A DNA stretch of 41,508 nt, taken from the NCBI GenBank assembly GCA_016763285.1, contig JAESUC010000073.1:1-41508 (forward strand), written 5' to 3'. The stretch comes from Pseudomonas sp. Lineage in GTDB: Bacteria > Pseudomonadota > Gammaproteobacteria > Pseudomonadales > Pseudomonadaceae. A program made the translations under genes and the position numbers. Under the pieces are notes generated by a model. That model saw only the letters and a program-made list of their open reading frames with translations, was not told the origin of the DNA and made no database searches. Below, in pieces: positions 1 through 7,542 of the stretch (positions are counted from its first letter, which is position 1; each line of letters starts with the position of its first letter).

Positions 1-2
1 AA

Positions 3-161
3 GCAGAGCCCATTGTACTGAACGCGTTGTTCCGAGCCCGCAAGCCCGCCTCCTCGACTGCTATTGATGTCCGCTCCCGGTCGGCTGAAAACGCCGATGG
101 TGAACCAGTCACGCTGCAGGCATCCCAACCGCTGACATTGAGTATTGCTGATGAGAGCTAG
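3..161 (+). CDS. C-terminal end of a probable cohesin-domain secretin (partial)
   Basis: An open frame enters from the left edge and stops at TAG 159-161, giving 52 residues. The pattern of a hydrophobic strand (IVLNALFRA), a Ser/Thr-rich strand and then 'ADGEPVTL' before a short strand resembles the last strands of cohesin-like domains at the C-terminus of some GspD-type secretins. Three pseudopilin genes follow at once, and the next ATG (151) lies inside this gene, so translation is probably coupled. The fit to a T2SS-like operon is good. Too little protein is visible to prove secretin identity; another secreted or assembly protein of the same locus is possible. Confidence 0.5.
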   Translation, partial: AEPIVLNALFRARKPASSTAIDVRSRSAENADGEPVTLQASQPLTLSIADES

Positions 162-627
162 GGCTGCAGGCCTCACACTCATCGAGCTACTGGCTACTTT
201 AGCCATTGTGGCGACGCTTGCTTCGATCGTGGTGCCTGTCGCCCAGGTCATCAACCAGCGGCAGAAGGAGAGCGAGCTGAGAATTGCCTTGAGACAGATT
301 CGCAGCGCTATCGATGAGTATAAAAAAGCCACAGATGAAGGTCACATCCTCGGCAAACTCAACACCAACGGCTACCCGGAGTCGCTCGAATTACTGGTTG
401 AAGGCGTCGATGATGCAAAAGATCCTGCAGGCAAAAAATTGTATTTCCTGCGCAGACTGCCCCGCGATCCGATGCACAGTGACCCGGCGCTGAAAGCATC
501 CGAGACCTGGGGCAAACGTTCTTATGCTAGCGAGCCGGACGACCCGAAGGAGGGCGATGACGTGTACGACGTATTCTCTCTTTCTGCTCACACCGGCTTG
601 AATGGAGTGCCGTATGCGGAATGGTAA
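151..627 (+). CDS. Type II secretion/pilus-type prepilin (pseudopilin) 1
   Basis: The product has 158 residues. A short basic leader (MRARAAG) is followed by LTLIELLATLAIVATLASI, the prepilin peptidase class III motif: Gly at -1, Glu at +5 and a ~20-residue hydrophobic helix. Position +1 is Leu instead of the usual Phe. The rest is a GspG/GspH-like soluble part with an amphipathic helix (residues ~30-55) and the 'LRRLPRDP' segment typical of GspG-like pseudopilins. The ATG at 151 was chosen over TTG 145 because it leaves the normal short leader; it overlaps the upstream gene by 11 bp. Expected role: inner-membrane pseudopilus subunit after cleavage. The exact class (GspG, H or I-like) cannot be fixed by eye. 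Confidence 0.85.
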   Translation: MRARAAGLTLIELLATLAIVATLASIVVPVAQVINQRQKESELRIALRQIRSAIDEYKKATDEGHILGKLNTNGYPESLELLVEGVDDAKDPAGKKLYFLRRLPRDPMHSDPALKASETWGKRSYASEPDDPKEGDDVYDVFSLSAHTGLNGVPYAEW

Positions 628-1033
628 TGGGGGACGAGGGCCGGGTAAAAAGTGCGCCAGCAGATGCGGATTTACTCTGATTGAGCTTCTTGTGGTCCTT
701 GCGATTGTAGCCCTGATGCTTACGATCGCCGCCCCTCGTTATTTTCAGAGCATAGATAAATCGAAAGAGACCCTGCTCGTCGAGAATCTCAGAATCACTC
801 GGGAGGTAATAGATCGCTTTTACGCCGATGTAGGGCGCTATCCTCACAGCATGGAGGAACTGGTAGAGAAAAAATACCTCCGATCGATGCCCCGTGACCC
901 TGTAGCCGACAGCACTACGCTGTGGACTATCGTGCCCAAGCCACAAGGAGTAGAAGCGGAGGGATCGGTCTGGGACATCAAAAGCGGTGCACCGGGCACG
1001 ACGCGAGATGGAATACCCTTTTCCTCATTATGA
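614..1033 (+). CDS. Type II secretion/pilus-type prepilin (pseudopilin) 2
   Basis: The product has 139 residues. The leader is about 19 residues, basic and Gly-rich, and is followed by G|FTLIELLVVLAIVALM, a canonical class III prepilin site with Phe +1 and Glu +5. Downstream are a helix and 'YLRSMPRDPVADST', which resembles the region of GspG where the fold closes. The ATG at 614 is preferred to 602 because GGAG at 604-607 lies six bases upstream. The gene overlaps pseudopilin 1 by 14 bp and shares ATGA (1030-1033) with pseudopilin 3, so the three genes form one tightly coupled operon. Likely a pseudopilus subunit of the same T2SS-like machine. Confidence 0.87.
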   Translation: MRNGNGGRGPGKKCASRCGFTLIELLVVLAIVALMLTIAAPRYFQSIDKSKETLLVENLRITREVIDRFYADVGRYPHSMEELVEKKYLRSMPRDPVADSTTLWTIVPKPQGVEAEGSVWDIKSGAPGTTRDGIPFSSL

Positions 1034-1620
1034 ACACTCATCGCAACGGCGGCTTTACCTACATCGGTGTTCTCGCGTTCATAGCGCTGACGGGCCTGCT
1101 TTCATCGAAAGCGATGGTGGTTATCTCAACGTCACAGCGCATTGATGAAGAAAAAGAACTCCTTTTCGTAGGTCTTCAGTATCAGGCTGCAATAGCGTCT
1201 TACTACAACGCCACCCCCTCTGGCTCGCCCTCTTACCCGAATAACCTGGATGATCTTCTGCTTGATTCCAGGTTCGCCGAAACGCGGAGGCATCTGCGAA
1301 AAATATATCGCGATCCGGTAACCCGTGAGAAAGAGTGGGGTTTTATCATGGACGGCAGTGGAGGGATCAGGGGGATACATAGCTTGTCTACGGGAACGAC
1401 CATGAAAAAAGGCGGCTTTCCTGCAGATTTGCAGCACTTTGCTGAGACGAGTCAACATCACGAATGGATATTTGAGTTCAATCCGTTCCTTCAGCCGGGG
1501 GTAGCGGCGCCGCCCACAATGCCAACTGACTCGAATCCGGCAGGACCAGGGCTTCCTGACTACCAGTTACCGACGTCCATACTTTCGCCATCGCCTCCAG
1601 GAGCGTTATCAGCCCCATAG
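1030..1620 (+). CDS. Prepilin-like T2SS protein lacking Glu+5 (pseudopilin 3)
   Basis: The product has 196 residues. A short leader (MNTHRNGG) precedes FTYIGVLAFIALTGLL, so the residue at +5 is Gly and not Glu. Loss of Glu5 is known in tip-type pseudopilins such as GspK and in a family of 'GFTYxG' secretion proteins with the pattern 'EKELLFVG.QY..AI..YY', 'RHLRKIYRDP' and 'GI.GI.SLS'; all of these are visible here at residues ~40-125. Start ATG 1030 overlaps the previous stop (ATGA). The last ~23 residues are Pro/Ser-rich and are read from DNA that is antisense to the 3' end of gspG: the two genes overlap by 61 bp tail to tail. Confidence 0.83.
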   Translation: MNTHRNGGFTYIGVLAFIALTGLLSSKAMVVISTSQRIDEEKELLFVGLQYQAAIASYYNATPSGSPSYPNNLDDLLLDSRFAETRRHLRKIYRDPVTREKEWGFIMDGSGGIRGIHSLSTGTTMKKGGFPADLQHFAETSQHHEWIFEFNPFLQPGVAAPPTMPTDSNPAGPGLPDYQLPTSILSPSPPGALSAP

Positions 1621-1991
1621 GAATAAATATCTACATCCGCATGCTGGCCGGGAGACCGGTACCTGAAGGGGTTGTCCCAGGGATCATTGGGCAAGGCGCG
1701 GCGCAGATAGGGGCCGTCCCATTTGGCGACGTTGGGAGGTTCAACCAGTAGAGCCTTCAAACCTTCTTCATTCGAGGGAAAGCGGCCCACATCGATCTTG
1801 AACATTTCTGCCGCCTGGTCCAGATCCTTAATCTGCATGGCAGCGGTTTTGGTCTTGGCCCCTTCCAGCTGACCCAGGACCCTTGGTCCGACCAGGCCCG
1901 CCAGCAGACCCAGGATTGCCAGAACTACGAGCAATTCAATGAGCGTGAAGCCTTGGGCGTGCTTTGATGTCGCTTCTCTGTACTGAGTCAT
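1560..1991 (-). CDS. gspG: Type II secretion system major pseudopilin GspG
   Basis: The 143-residue product matches GspG closely in length and sequence. The leader MTQYREATSKHAQG is followed by FTLIELLVVLAILGLLAGLV (prepilin cleavage G|F, Glu+5). Then come the conserved 'GPRVLGQLEGAKTKTAAMQIKDL', the 'D.GRFPS.EEGL.ALL..P', the 'YLRR.LPNDPW.NPF.Y' block and the C-terminal 'SYGADNAPGGDGE.MDVGNW', which supplies the calcium-site loop of GspG. It should form the body of the pseudopilus. AGGGA lies just upstream of ATG 1991. A TATACT-like -10 is present at 2028-2033 without a convincing -35. The gene faces the pseudopilin operon and overlaps its last gene. Confidence 0.95.
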   Translation of the reverse strand: MTQYREATSKHAQGFTLIELLVVLAILGLLAGLVGPRVLGQLEGAKTKTAAMQIKDLDQAAEMFKIDVGRFPSNEEGLKALLVEPPNVAKWDGPYLRRALPNDPWDNPFRYRSPGQHADVDIYSYGADNAPGGDGESMDVGNW

Positions 1992-2155
1992 CTGTCCCTA
2001 ATGAAACCAGTTAGCCAAATTAGAATTAGTATACAACCACGCCTGACTGCCGAGGCTCTCAGCTTGAAAAAACTCTGCAGAAATAACGACCAGGTCGCAA
2101 AAAAATCTTCGATAGGTTGGTAACATCAAACTCATCGGATACCAGAAAGGACCCT

Positions 2156-2800
2156 ATGGACAACCAAAGAAAACTCCTCGCTCTTTTTGTTTTTACCGCC
2201 TTTCTGCCGTCAGCTTCCTGGGGATGTGAACAACTGGAGCTACTATCGCCCCTTAAGGGAGAAACGGTATCTTCGGTCAGACCCGAGCTGAGCTGGGCCC
2301 CCGCTTCTGCAGGCAGCACTGGCGTAACGCGTTTGCAGGTTCTCAGCTATGTTCCTGAAGGCGGCGTAATCAAAACCGTGGACACTGCTACGCAGGAGAA
2401 TATCTTTAGGCCTACGACTGACCTTGCCCGATCCCATGCAGCAGTCAAGGTACTCATTACTCGCAACTGCAGCGATATCACGCATGAAAGCCTGATTGCC
2501 CAACCGGCAGCTTTCTTCATCGATCCGACGCTCGCCTGCCCTTCTCCAGAGAACCCGGAAGCTATTCTGGGTGAAGGTTATGCCTTTGTCAGTTGGGTAG
2601 CGTCCGAGAGGGCGACGGGGTATGAAAGCTATATTTCAGGTCCGCAAATCACTAAACCACAACTATTCGAAGCAGCGCATGATGTCACCCATTTGAAGTT
2701 ATCCGCTCCAACCACGCCCAGCCTGGTCAATCTGCGAAGCATATGCCCAGAAGGCGCAAGCAAATGGGTCACCATCAGCATGGCTAAAACCGCCCGCTAG
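2156..2800 (+). CDS. Exported protein of unknown function, two Fn3-like repeats
   Basis: I do not recognise this 214-residue protein. ATG 2156 is chosen over upstream TTG 2117 because AAGGA lies at 2147-2151 and the new N-terminus is a clean signal peptide (basic MDNQRK, then a hydrophobic stretch ending near ASWG-C). Four cysteines follow, one in each of the contexts GCEQ, RNCSD, LACPS and SICPE, compatible with two periplasmic disulfides. Two similar halves are visible: each starts near 'SP...G/E', has a W-containing strand (LSW, VSW) and ends with a Cys strand, suggesting two fibronectin-III-like domains. It lies beside T2SS pseudopilin genes, so it may be an exported substrate or accessory factor; that is inference. 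Confidence 0.65.
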   Translation: MDNQRKLLALFVFTAFLPSASWGCEQLELLSPLKGETVSSVRPELSWAPASAGSTGVTRLQVLSYVPEGGVIKTVDTATQENIFRPTTDLARSHAAVKVLITRNCSDITHESLIAQPAAFFIDPTLACPSPENPEAILGEGYAFVSWVASERATGYESYISGPQITKPQLFEAAHDVTHLKLSAPTTPSLVNLRSICPEGASKWVTISMAKTAR

Positions 2801-4062
2801 CGGCTCGCATTCTTGTTCAGTATTCCCTTTCCTACCAGTTCACCCAGCCTAAGACCCTCTTCATTGTCGCTTCGAAAATGGATACCCCCGTAAAGACGGG
2901 AGATCGAGGCCTCATTGGCCGTGGCGACTGCCCTGGGTTTGGCTTCGGGCATATAAGCACTCAGGACGGCAGCCGCAGCACCCGAGACTGCGCTGTGTCC
3001 CGACACGTAAGACGGGTGAGGAGGTGTAGCCAATGCGGGTATAAAATCAGTATCTCCTCGCTTGTGCGCGGCCGTTATCGGCCTCATCGTCCACCACCGA
3101 TACTTGACTGCCCAGCCATGGATCGTGGCATCAGACATTGCGACATTGAGGGTTGTAAGCAATCTGACAGTCGCAAACTGACTGAGCCCATACTCATTGG
3201 CCCACTCCAGCGCCTTGTAATTCCATATCCCCGCTGGGGTAACGGACCCTGCATCAAGATGCCAGTCCTCGGCTATTTTGCGTTGGCGAGCCGTAAGCGT
3301 TTTGGACACCCCTATGACCTCGTTCAGTTCTTCAGTGAACCGCTCCGAACCAAACTCTGGAGGGGGGCTTATTCCAAGACCAGGACTGCCTGTTTCCAAC
3401 CAGGGTCTCCACTCACCGGCAAGGGCTTCGAGGGGATTGTATGCAAACAGCGGAGGATGCGCTTCATACATCCCCGGAAACGCTTTGGGTCGGGAACCAA
3501 GTGCCCAAACCCTTTCTGCGCCATCGGAACGGGCCCTTTCTACCAGGGCTTGGACAGTGTTATCCGCAATCGCGCGTTGGGGACTGGTGTCATCCATCAG
3601 CACCGGCCAGTCATTGGGGTAGGATCGCGCCAGCAGTTCAATCAAATAAGAATCAAAACGCTCAACGGGCTCAGTGGGGAAGAAATAAACCAGTGTTCCT
3701 TTGGCAGCAAGGTGGGCTGCGATGGCAGCACTATCGTCACTCAGCCCTGCGCTCTTTCCAATTGCAATGGCGTCGTGCATGGCGACGTGGAGATATCCGA
3801 GCAACCGGCTCGCTCTTACCCCGTTACGTTCATATTTCTGGATTAGCTCCAGAGCCATTCTGGTCCACGCGGAAAGCTCCAGCGGGCTATCTGGCTGACT
3901 ATGAGAACTGGATTGAACAAACTCCAGTTTGGCGTCGTTAATGTCGAGCCAGGGAACCCAGGTATCCGGTTCTGTCCGCAGTAAACCCGCTCCTACAGGT
4001 GCCAGATAAAACATCAGCAAACAAATAAGCCATAGCCTGAAAAAAGCTGATTGATTACGCAT
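2797..4062 (-). CDS. Exported vanadium-dependent haloperoxidase / PAP2-family enzyme
   Basis: The product has 421 residues. The signal peptide spans about residues 1-26. The C-terminal half carries the full vanadate/phosphate pocket of the PAP2-haloperoxidase superfamily: K320-x6-R327-P, the SGH motif with His356, and SR(389)-x5-H395 followed by D399. Family members oxidise halides with H2O2 (vanadate bound) or act as acid phosphatases; sequence alone does not settle which. ATG 4062 is chosen over an in-frame start at 4149 because AAGGAG lies five bases upstream and the signal peptide then starts correctly. Its stop overlaps the stop of the facing gene inside the palindrome CCGCTAGCGG (2794-2803). 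It lies alone, next to secretion genes. Confidence 0.85.
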   Translation of the reverse strand: MRNQSAFFRLWLICLLMFYLAPVGAGLLRTEPDTWVPWLDINDAKLEFVQSSSHSQPDSPLELSAWTRMALELIQKYERNGVRASRLLGYLHVAMHDAIAIGKSAGLSDDSAAIAAHLAAKGTLVYFFPTEPVERFDSYLIELLARSYPNDWPVLMDDTSPQRAIADNTVQALVERARSDGAERVWALGSRPKAFPGMYEAHPPLFAYNPLEALAGEWRPWLETGSPGLGISPPPEFGSERFTEELNEVIGVSKTLTARQRKIAEDWHLDAGSVTPAGIWNYKALEWANEYGLSQFATVRLLTTLNVAMSDATIHGWAVKYRWWTMRPITAAHKRGDTDFIPALATPPHPSYVSGHSAVSGAAAAVLSAYMPEAKPRAVATANEASISRLYGGIHFRSDNEEGLRLGELVGKGILNKNASR

Positions 4063-4262
4063 AGTGACTCCTTGTCTGCCGTTCAATGCACTGCATCCTG
4101 TCCATGGGAGGTCAATATAACATTTCCTCGCCGATCGCCCGAGCCGCAACTACCCATACCATGACCAGGCAAATCCAGGCGTCCTTGTAATCTCCGGGTC
4201 CGCACAATGCCATTGTCTTCTTCAGCCTGCACACGGTGGCGCAAGTAGAGGGAGGCACTGAT

Positions 4263-5132
4263 TCACTCAGCCAGAAAATCCAGCAGGGCCTGGCTGAAGC
4301 GTTCCGGCGCGTCCTGCTGCACCCAGTGGGACGCACCCTGGATCAACTGAAAGCGGGCACCCGGAATCTCACTCGCCAGTTGCTGACCGTCGGCCATCTT
4401 CTGCCAGGGATCGTCTTCGCCCCATAGCACCAGCGTAGGCGCAGTGACGGTGTGGTGCCGGTCGACCAGTGCCATGGTCTGGTTGGCATTCAGCGCAGAG
4501 GCGTTGCGCAGCAGGCTGAGCTTGCCTTCCTCATCGGACCAGGGCGCCTTGATGCCCTCGGCAAAGGCCACCGTCAAACGCTGCTGGTCGGAAAGCCCCA
4601 TGGCCAGGCTTTCGTCCAGCGCGTCCAGCAGTGCCGATACAGGCTTGCTGTTCCAGCGCAGCGGGTGGCCGAAGTCCAGCATGTCGTCATCGAAGCGGTC
4701 GTAGCAGACCGCATTGCTGATAACCAGCCGCTCGACCACGGCCGGATGTTCGATTCCCAGTATCAGCGCCACTGCACCGCCGGTGTCGTGCCCGACAACA
4801 TGGGTCCGCTCGATTCCCAATCGGTCGAGCAGGGCGAGAATCATCCGCGCCTGATCCTGAAAGCTGCGATCGAACCGGTCGCGCTTGTCGGAGAACCCGT
4901 GGCCCAGAAAGTCCGGTGCGATGACCCTGTAGCCCTCTTCGGCCAGCAAGGGGATGACCGCGTGGTAGAGAAAGCCCCAGGTGGGAATCCCATGCATCAG
5001 CAGTATGGTGCCGGCCTTGCCACTGCCGGTGTCGATATAACGCACCGATACATTCAGGTGATTGACGCTGCCGGCGGGCAGCGTGACAAGCCGCTGTGCG
5101 GCGTGAAAGTCCTGCCAGGTGGCATAGGTCAT
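4263..5132 (-). CDS. Alpha/beta hydrolase with Asp nucleophile (haloalkane dehalogenase/epoxide hydrolase type)
   Basis: The product has 289 residues and an alpha/beta-hydrolase fold. HGIPTWG (residues 47-53) is the oxyanion-hole segment. The nucleophile elbow is GHDTGG with Asp116, so the enzyme belongs with haloalkane dehalogenases and epoxide hydrolases and not with Ser esterases. The likely acid is Asp240 or Asp241 in WGEDDPW, and the base is His269 in GASHW. A cap domain falls at ~145-215. Substrate is unknown. ATG 5132 is preferred to ATG 5141 because the GAGG upstream sits nine bases from the former and directly abuts the latter. The gene follows arsM in the same direction with a 92-bp gap, so co-transcription is possible but not shown. 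Confidence 0.85.
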   Translation of the reverse strand: MTYATWQDFHAAQRLVTLPAGSVNHLNVSVRYIDTGSGKAGTILLMHGIPTWGFLYHAVIPLLAEEGYRVIAPDFLGHGFSDKRDRFDRSFQDQARMILALLDRLGIERTHVVGHDTGGAVALILGIEHPAVVERLVISNAVCYDRFDDDMLDFGHPLRWNSKPVSALLDALDESLAMGLSDQQRLTVAFAEGIKAPWSDEEGKLSLLRNASALNANQTMALVDRHHTVTAPTLVLWGEDDPWQKMADGQQLASEIPGARFQLIQGASHWVQQDAPERFSQALLDFLAE

Positions 5133-5224
5133 TTCGCGCATCCTCTAGCTTGCAAGGGATTGCATGGCGGCTGTATGGCCGCTGCACAGCGCCCGCAGCA
5201 GGCGTGTTGGTTCTGCATCATCGT

Positions 5225-6265
5225 TCAGCAGCACGGGCTTTCCCCTGTGGCGGTCTCGCCCATGTCGTAGGGCAGCGCGCCGCCGCAACCGGGGAAGATG
5301 CCGTAGTGCCGGTCGAAGTTGCCGATAAATTCAAAGTGCGCCGCAAAGCGGGTGTCCTGCAGCATGCGCCAGGTATTGCCACACACCGGGAAGATCTGGC
5401 CGGTTTCAATGGCGTGGTGCTTGTCGAGCTGGAACAGATGCTCTGCCTCGGGGATGCTGCCGCGGTAGATCACCGCCTGGCCGTAATCCTCACAGGCCGG
5501 TTCCAGTTCTGGCAGCTTGAACAGCCGGTAGGTCGCGGAGAAAAAGCGGACATTGCCCAGCTTCGCCGCGATGGCCGGGTCGGTAATCTCCAGCGGCCGA
5601 TCTTCCACCAGCCGCGGATCGAGAAACCCGTGGCGCCTGGCCAGATTCTCGAAGTCGTTCCAGTACAGCGCGCCGCCGAGGCACTCGCCATATAACACCT
5701 CATCCTGGCGCAAGGCGTCGGACAGACGGCGATCGGCGTAGATGTCGGAGAAATACAGCTCGCCACCGGGCTTGAGCAGGCGATAGGCCTCGCGCAGCAC
5801 CGCATCCTTGTCCGGCGACAGGTTGATCACACAGTTGGAGACGATGACATCAATACTGTTGTCGGCCAGATCCAGGTTATCCAGCTGTTCGATGTAACCG
5901 TGGTGGAACTGGACATTGGCAAAACCGAATCGCTCGGCATGGTAGTCCAGATGGCGGCGCGCCACGTCCAGTTGCTCGTCGGTCATATCGACGCCGATCA
6001 CCTGGCCCTCGGCGCCAGCCAGCTGCGCCAGCACGTAGCAATCGCGCCCCGAGCCGCTGCCCAGGTCGAGAATCCGGCAACCCTCCAGCAAATGCGGCGC
6101 GACCAGGCCGCAGCCGTAGTATTTTTCCGTGACTTCGGGGTGGATGGTGGCTAGCAGCGGCTTGAGCCAACCCGGCATGCTGGATGCATCACAGCAGGCG
6201 GATGTCTTCAGATCGGCGCTGCTCTGCAGCACCTTACCGTAATAGTCTTTGACCGATTCGTGCAT
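5225..6265 (-). CDS. arsM: Arsenite S-adenosylmethionine methyltransferase (ArsM type)
   Basis: The 346-residue product would methylate As(III) with SAM in the cytoplasm. The SAM-binding loop is ILDLGSGSGRDCY (65-77). The N-terminus 'DYYGKVLQSSADLKTSACC' is typical of bacterial ArsM. Cysteines match the arsenic-binding set: C52 (YYGCG), C145 (SNCVINL) and C195 (GECLGG); the last two are 50 residues apart, as in characterised ArsM. Further Cys pairs lie at 24-25 and at the very C-terminus (SPCC). The C-terminal ~100 residues are the ArsM-specific extension. No arsR, arsB or arsC is nearby, so regulation by arsenic cannot be read from this sequence. Start ATG 6265 has only a weak ribosome site. 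Confidence 0.9.
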   Translation of the reverse strand: MHESVKDYYGKVLQSSADLKTSACCDASSMPGWLKPLLATIHPEVTEKYYGCGLVAPHLLEGCRILDLGSGSGRDCYVLAQLAGAEGQVIGVDMTDEQLDVARRHLDYHAERFGFANVQFHHGYIEQLDNLDLADNSIDVIVSNCVINLSPDKDAVLREAYRLLKPGGELYFSDIYADRRLSDALRQDEVLYGECLGGALYWNDFENLARRHGFLDPRLVEDRPLEITDPAIAAKLGNVRFFSATYRLFKLPELEPACEDYGQAVIYRGSIPEAEHLFQLDKHHAIETGQIFPVCGNTWRMLQDTRFAAHFEFIGNFDRHYGIFPGCGGALPYDMGETATGESPCC

Positions 6266-6430
6266 GGAGCCCCCGGCGTGGTGAATTAGGCTCTAGGAGC
6301 CTGGCTTAAGCTGTTCGTTACGGTAGCCGAGAGTGCGCGAGGTGACCAGAGTCTCGTAACTGAAGAGGGCGTAAAACTACCCGAGCCGTGACGACATCAG
6401 AGACTGCACTGGCGCCAGCCCGCAGATACA

Positions 6431-6459
6431 AAAACACCAGCGACAAGCGCTGGTGTTTT
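6431..6459 (-). terminator. Intrinsic terminator after the csbD gene
   Basis: A perfect 12-bp stem (6431-6442 with 6448-6459) encloses a five-base loop, ACAAG. Read on the minus strand, the stem ends in a run of five T. It lies 22 bp past the stop of the CsbD gene. An A-tract on the other arm makes it partly bidirectional. Confidence 0.8.
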
Positions 6460-6481
6460 CGGGTGCAAGACAAGGCCGGGC

Positions 6482-6673
6482 TCAGGCCTTGTCGATACCG
6501 TCTTTGAATGCGTCTTTGACGTCACCCTTGAGGTTCTGCGCCTTGCCCTTGATTTCCTGGGCCGCGCCTTCACCTTGCAGGCTCTCGTTGCCGACTGATT
6601 TGCCTACAGCCTGCTTTCCCTTGCCGACGATCTCGTTGGCGGTTCCCTTGATCTTGTCCGTAGTGCTGGTCAT
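6482..6673 (-). CDS. CsbD family stress protein
   Basis: This small hydrophilic protein of 63 residues has the CsbD pattern: 'TDKIKGTANEIVGKGKQ' and 'GEGAAQEIKGKAQNLKGDVKDAFKD', rich in Gly, Lys and Ala with repeated GK/KG turns. CsbD-like proteins are abundant under general stress or stationary phase, but their molecular role is not known. ATG 6673 is chosen because AGGAG lies seven bases upstream; a longer frame starting at 6715 adds unrelated residues. The gene is single, ends before a strong terminator and is divergent from the TetR gene across 215 bp. Confidence 0.88.
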   Translation of the reverse strand: MTSTTDKIKGTANEIVGKGKQAVGKSVGNESLQGEGAAQEIKGKAQNLKGDVKDAFKDGIDKA

Positions 6674-6819
6674 GGCGCTGCTCCTGGCGACACCGGAATT
6701 GGGTCGCACCAACATAAGACCACGGCTTGCTGATTCGGTTCACAGAAAAAATCTGCACCGGATGGGACGATGTTCGGCAGCCGAGCCTCCATTGCTCCGC
6801 GCTCACGCTACGTAGTCAG

Positions 6820-6849
6820 CTGGCAACCGCATGGCCATTTGCGTATAGA
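6820..6849 (+). promoter_or_regulatory. Putative promoter of the TetR gene with an operator-like TAGAC half-site
   Basis: CTGGCA (6820-6825), an 18-bp spacer and TATAGA (6844-6849) lie 39 bp before the TetR start. The -10 overlaps TATAGACTGTCG, which shares TAGAC and, one base shifted, GTCG with the two operator candidates at 7535-7552 and 20173-20190. This hints at autoregulation but is weak by itself. Confidence 0.35.
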
Positions 6850-6888
6850 CTGTCGCAGTTCCTTCCCTAACCGATCCAGGACCCGAGC

Positions 6889-7473
6889 ATGGCCGCGACC
6901 TCCATTCACCGCCTCAACATCGTGCGTGCTGCAGCGCGGCTGTTCCGCAAGAATGGGTACGCCAGAACCGGGCTGAACGAGATCCTGGCCGAGAGCAAGG
7001 CGCCCAAGGGCTCGCTCTACCATTACTTCCCCCAGGGCAAGGAGCAACTCGGCGAAGAGGCCCTGCGCTTTTCCGCGCGAACGGCAACCGACACGCTGGA
7101 AACCCTGTGCCAGACGCACCAGAGCGCTCCAGCGCTGCTGAACGCCTTCGGCGCGTTGCTTGCCGACTGGATGGAGCAGTCCGGTTTCCGGGACGGCTGC
7201 CCCATGGCCACGACCATTCTCGAGACGGTTCCGCAATCACCGGCGCTCACACAGGCGGCCGGGGAGGGGCTGGCCGCCTGGCGAACAATCTTCGAGCAGC
7301 GTCTGCGCGCCGATGGCGTCACGGCAGCAGACAGCCTGCGCCTGGCCAACCTGACCATCGCGGTTCTCGAGGGCTCGTTGATTCAGGCACGGGTGGCTCA
7401 GGACCGACGACCCATCATCGAATCACTGGAAGAAGTGGCTGGCCTCATGCAAATGCGCTCCGGTCGAACCTGA
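6889..7473 (+). CDS. TetR/AcrR family transcriptional regulator, LmrA/YxaF-like
   Basis: The product has 194 residues. The N-terminal helix-turn-helix spans ~10-55, with 'AARLFRKNGYARTGLNEILAESKAPKGSLYHYFP' bearing the usual TetR signature. The C-terminal ligand domain has 'GFRDGCPMATTILETV', a pattern I associate with the LmrA/YxaF subgroup. It should repress its targets until a small hydrophobic ligand binds. The gene lies upstream of the thioesterase operon in the same direction. A box matching the LmrA/YxaF operator sits in that operon's promoter, and a close copy in the promoter of the CurA-like reductase at 20 kb, so both are candidate targets. ATG 6889 has AGGA about ten bases upstream. 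Confidence 0.9.
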   Translation: MAATSIHRLNIVRAAARLFRKNGYARTGLNEILAESKAPKGSLYHYFPQGKEQLGEEALRFSARTATDTLETLCQTHQSAPALLNAFGALLADWMEQSGFRDGCPMATTILETVPQSPALTQAAGEGLAAWRTIFEQRLRADGVTAADSLRLANLTIAVLEGSLIQARVAQDRRPIIESLEEVAGLMQMRSGRT

Positions 7474-7513
7474 GCTGCTATCACCTCCCTGTCCTACCTG
7501 CTTTATCAGTTGC

Positions 7514-7542
7514 CTGACCTGCAAAAGCCTGCTAATTATAAC
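7514..7542 (+). promoter_or_regulatory. Putative sigma-70 promoter of the thioesterase operon
   Basis: CTGACC (7514-7519), a 17-bp spacer and TATAAC (7537-7542) lie 43 bp upstream of the first thioesterase ATG. The -10 is inside the operator candidate at 7535-7552, so a bound repressor would block polymerase. Confidence 0.5.

Noticed and set aside
2156-2230. Lipobox in the Fn3-like protein (SWGC)
   Set aside because: Trp at -2 and Ser at -3 do not fit the L-[AS]-[GA]-C rule, so a lipoprotein is not supported.
4063-4262. Possible coding region between the haloperoxidase and hydrolase genes
   Set aside because: The frames here are short continuations of neighbours in the wrong phase; nothing convincing was found.
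6266-6430. Possible small gene or RNA between arsM and the csbD terminator
   Set aside because: No ribosome site with a supported frame, no promoter and no stable fold were seen.
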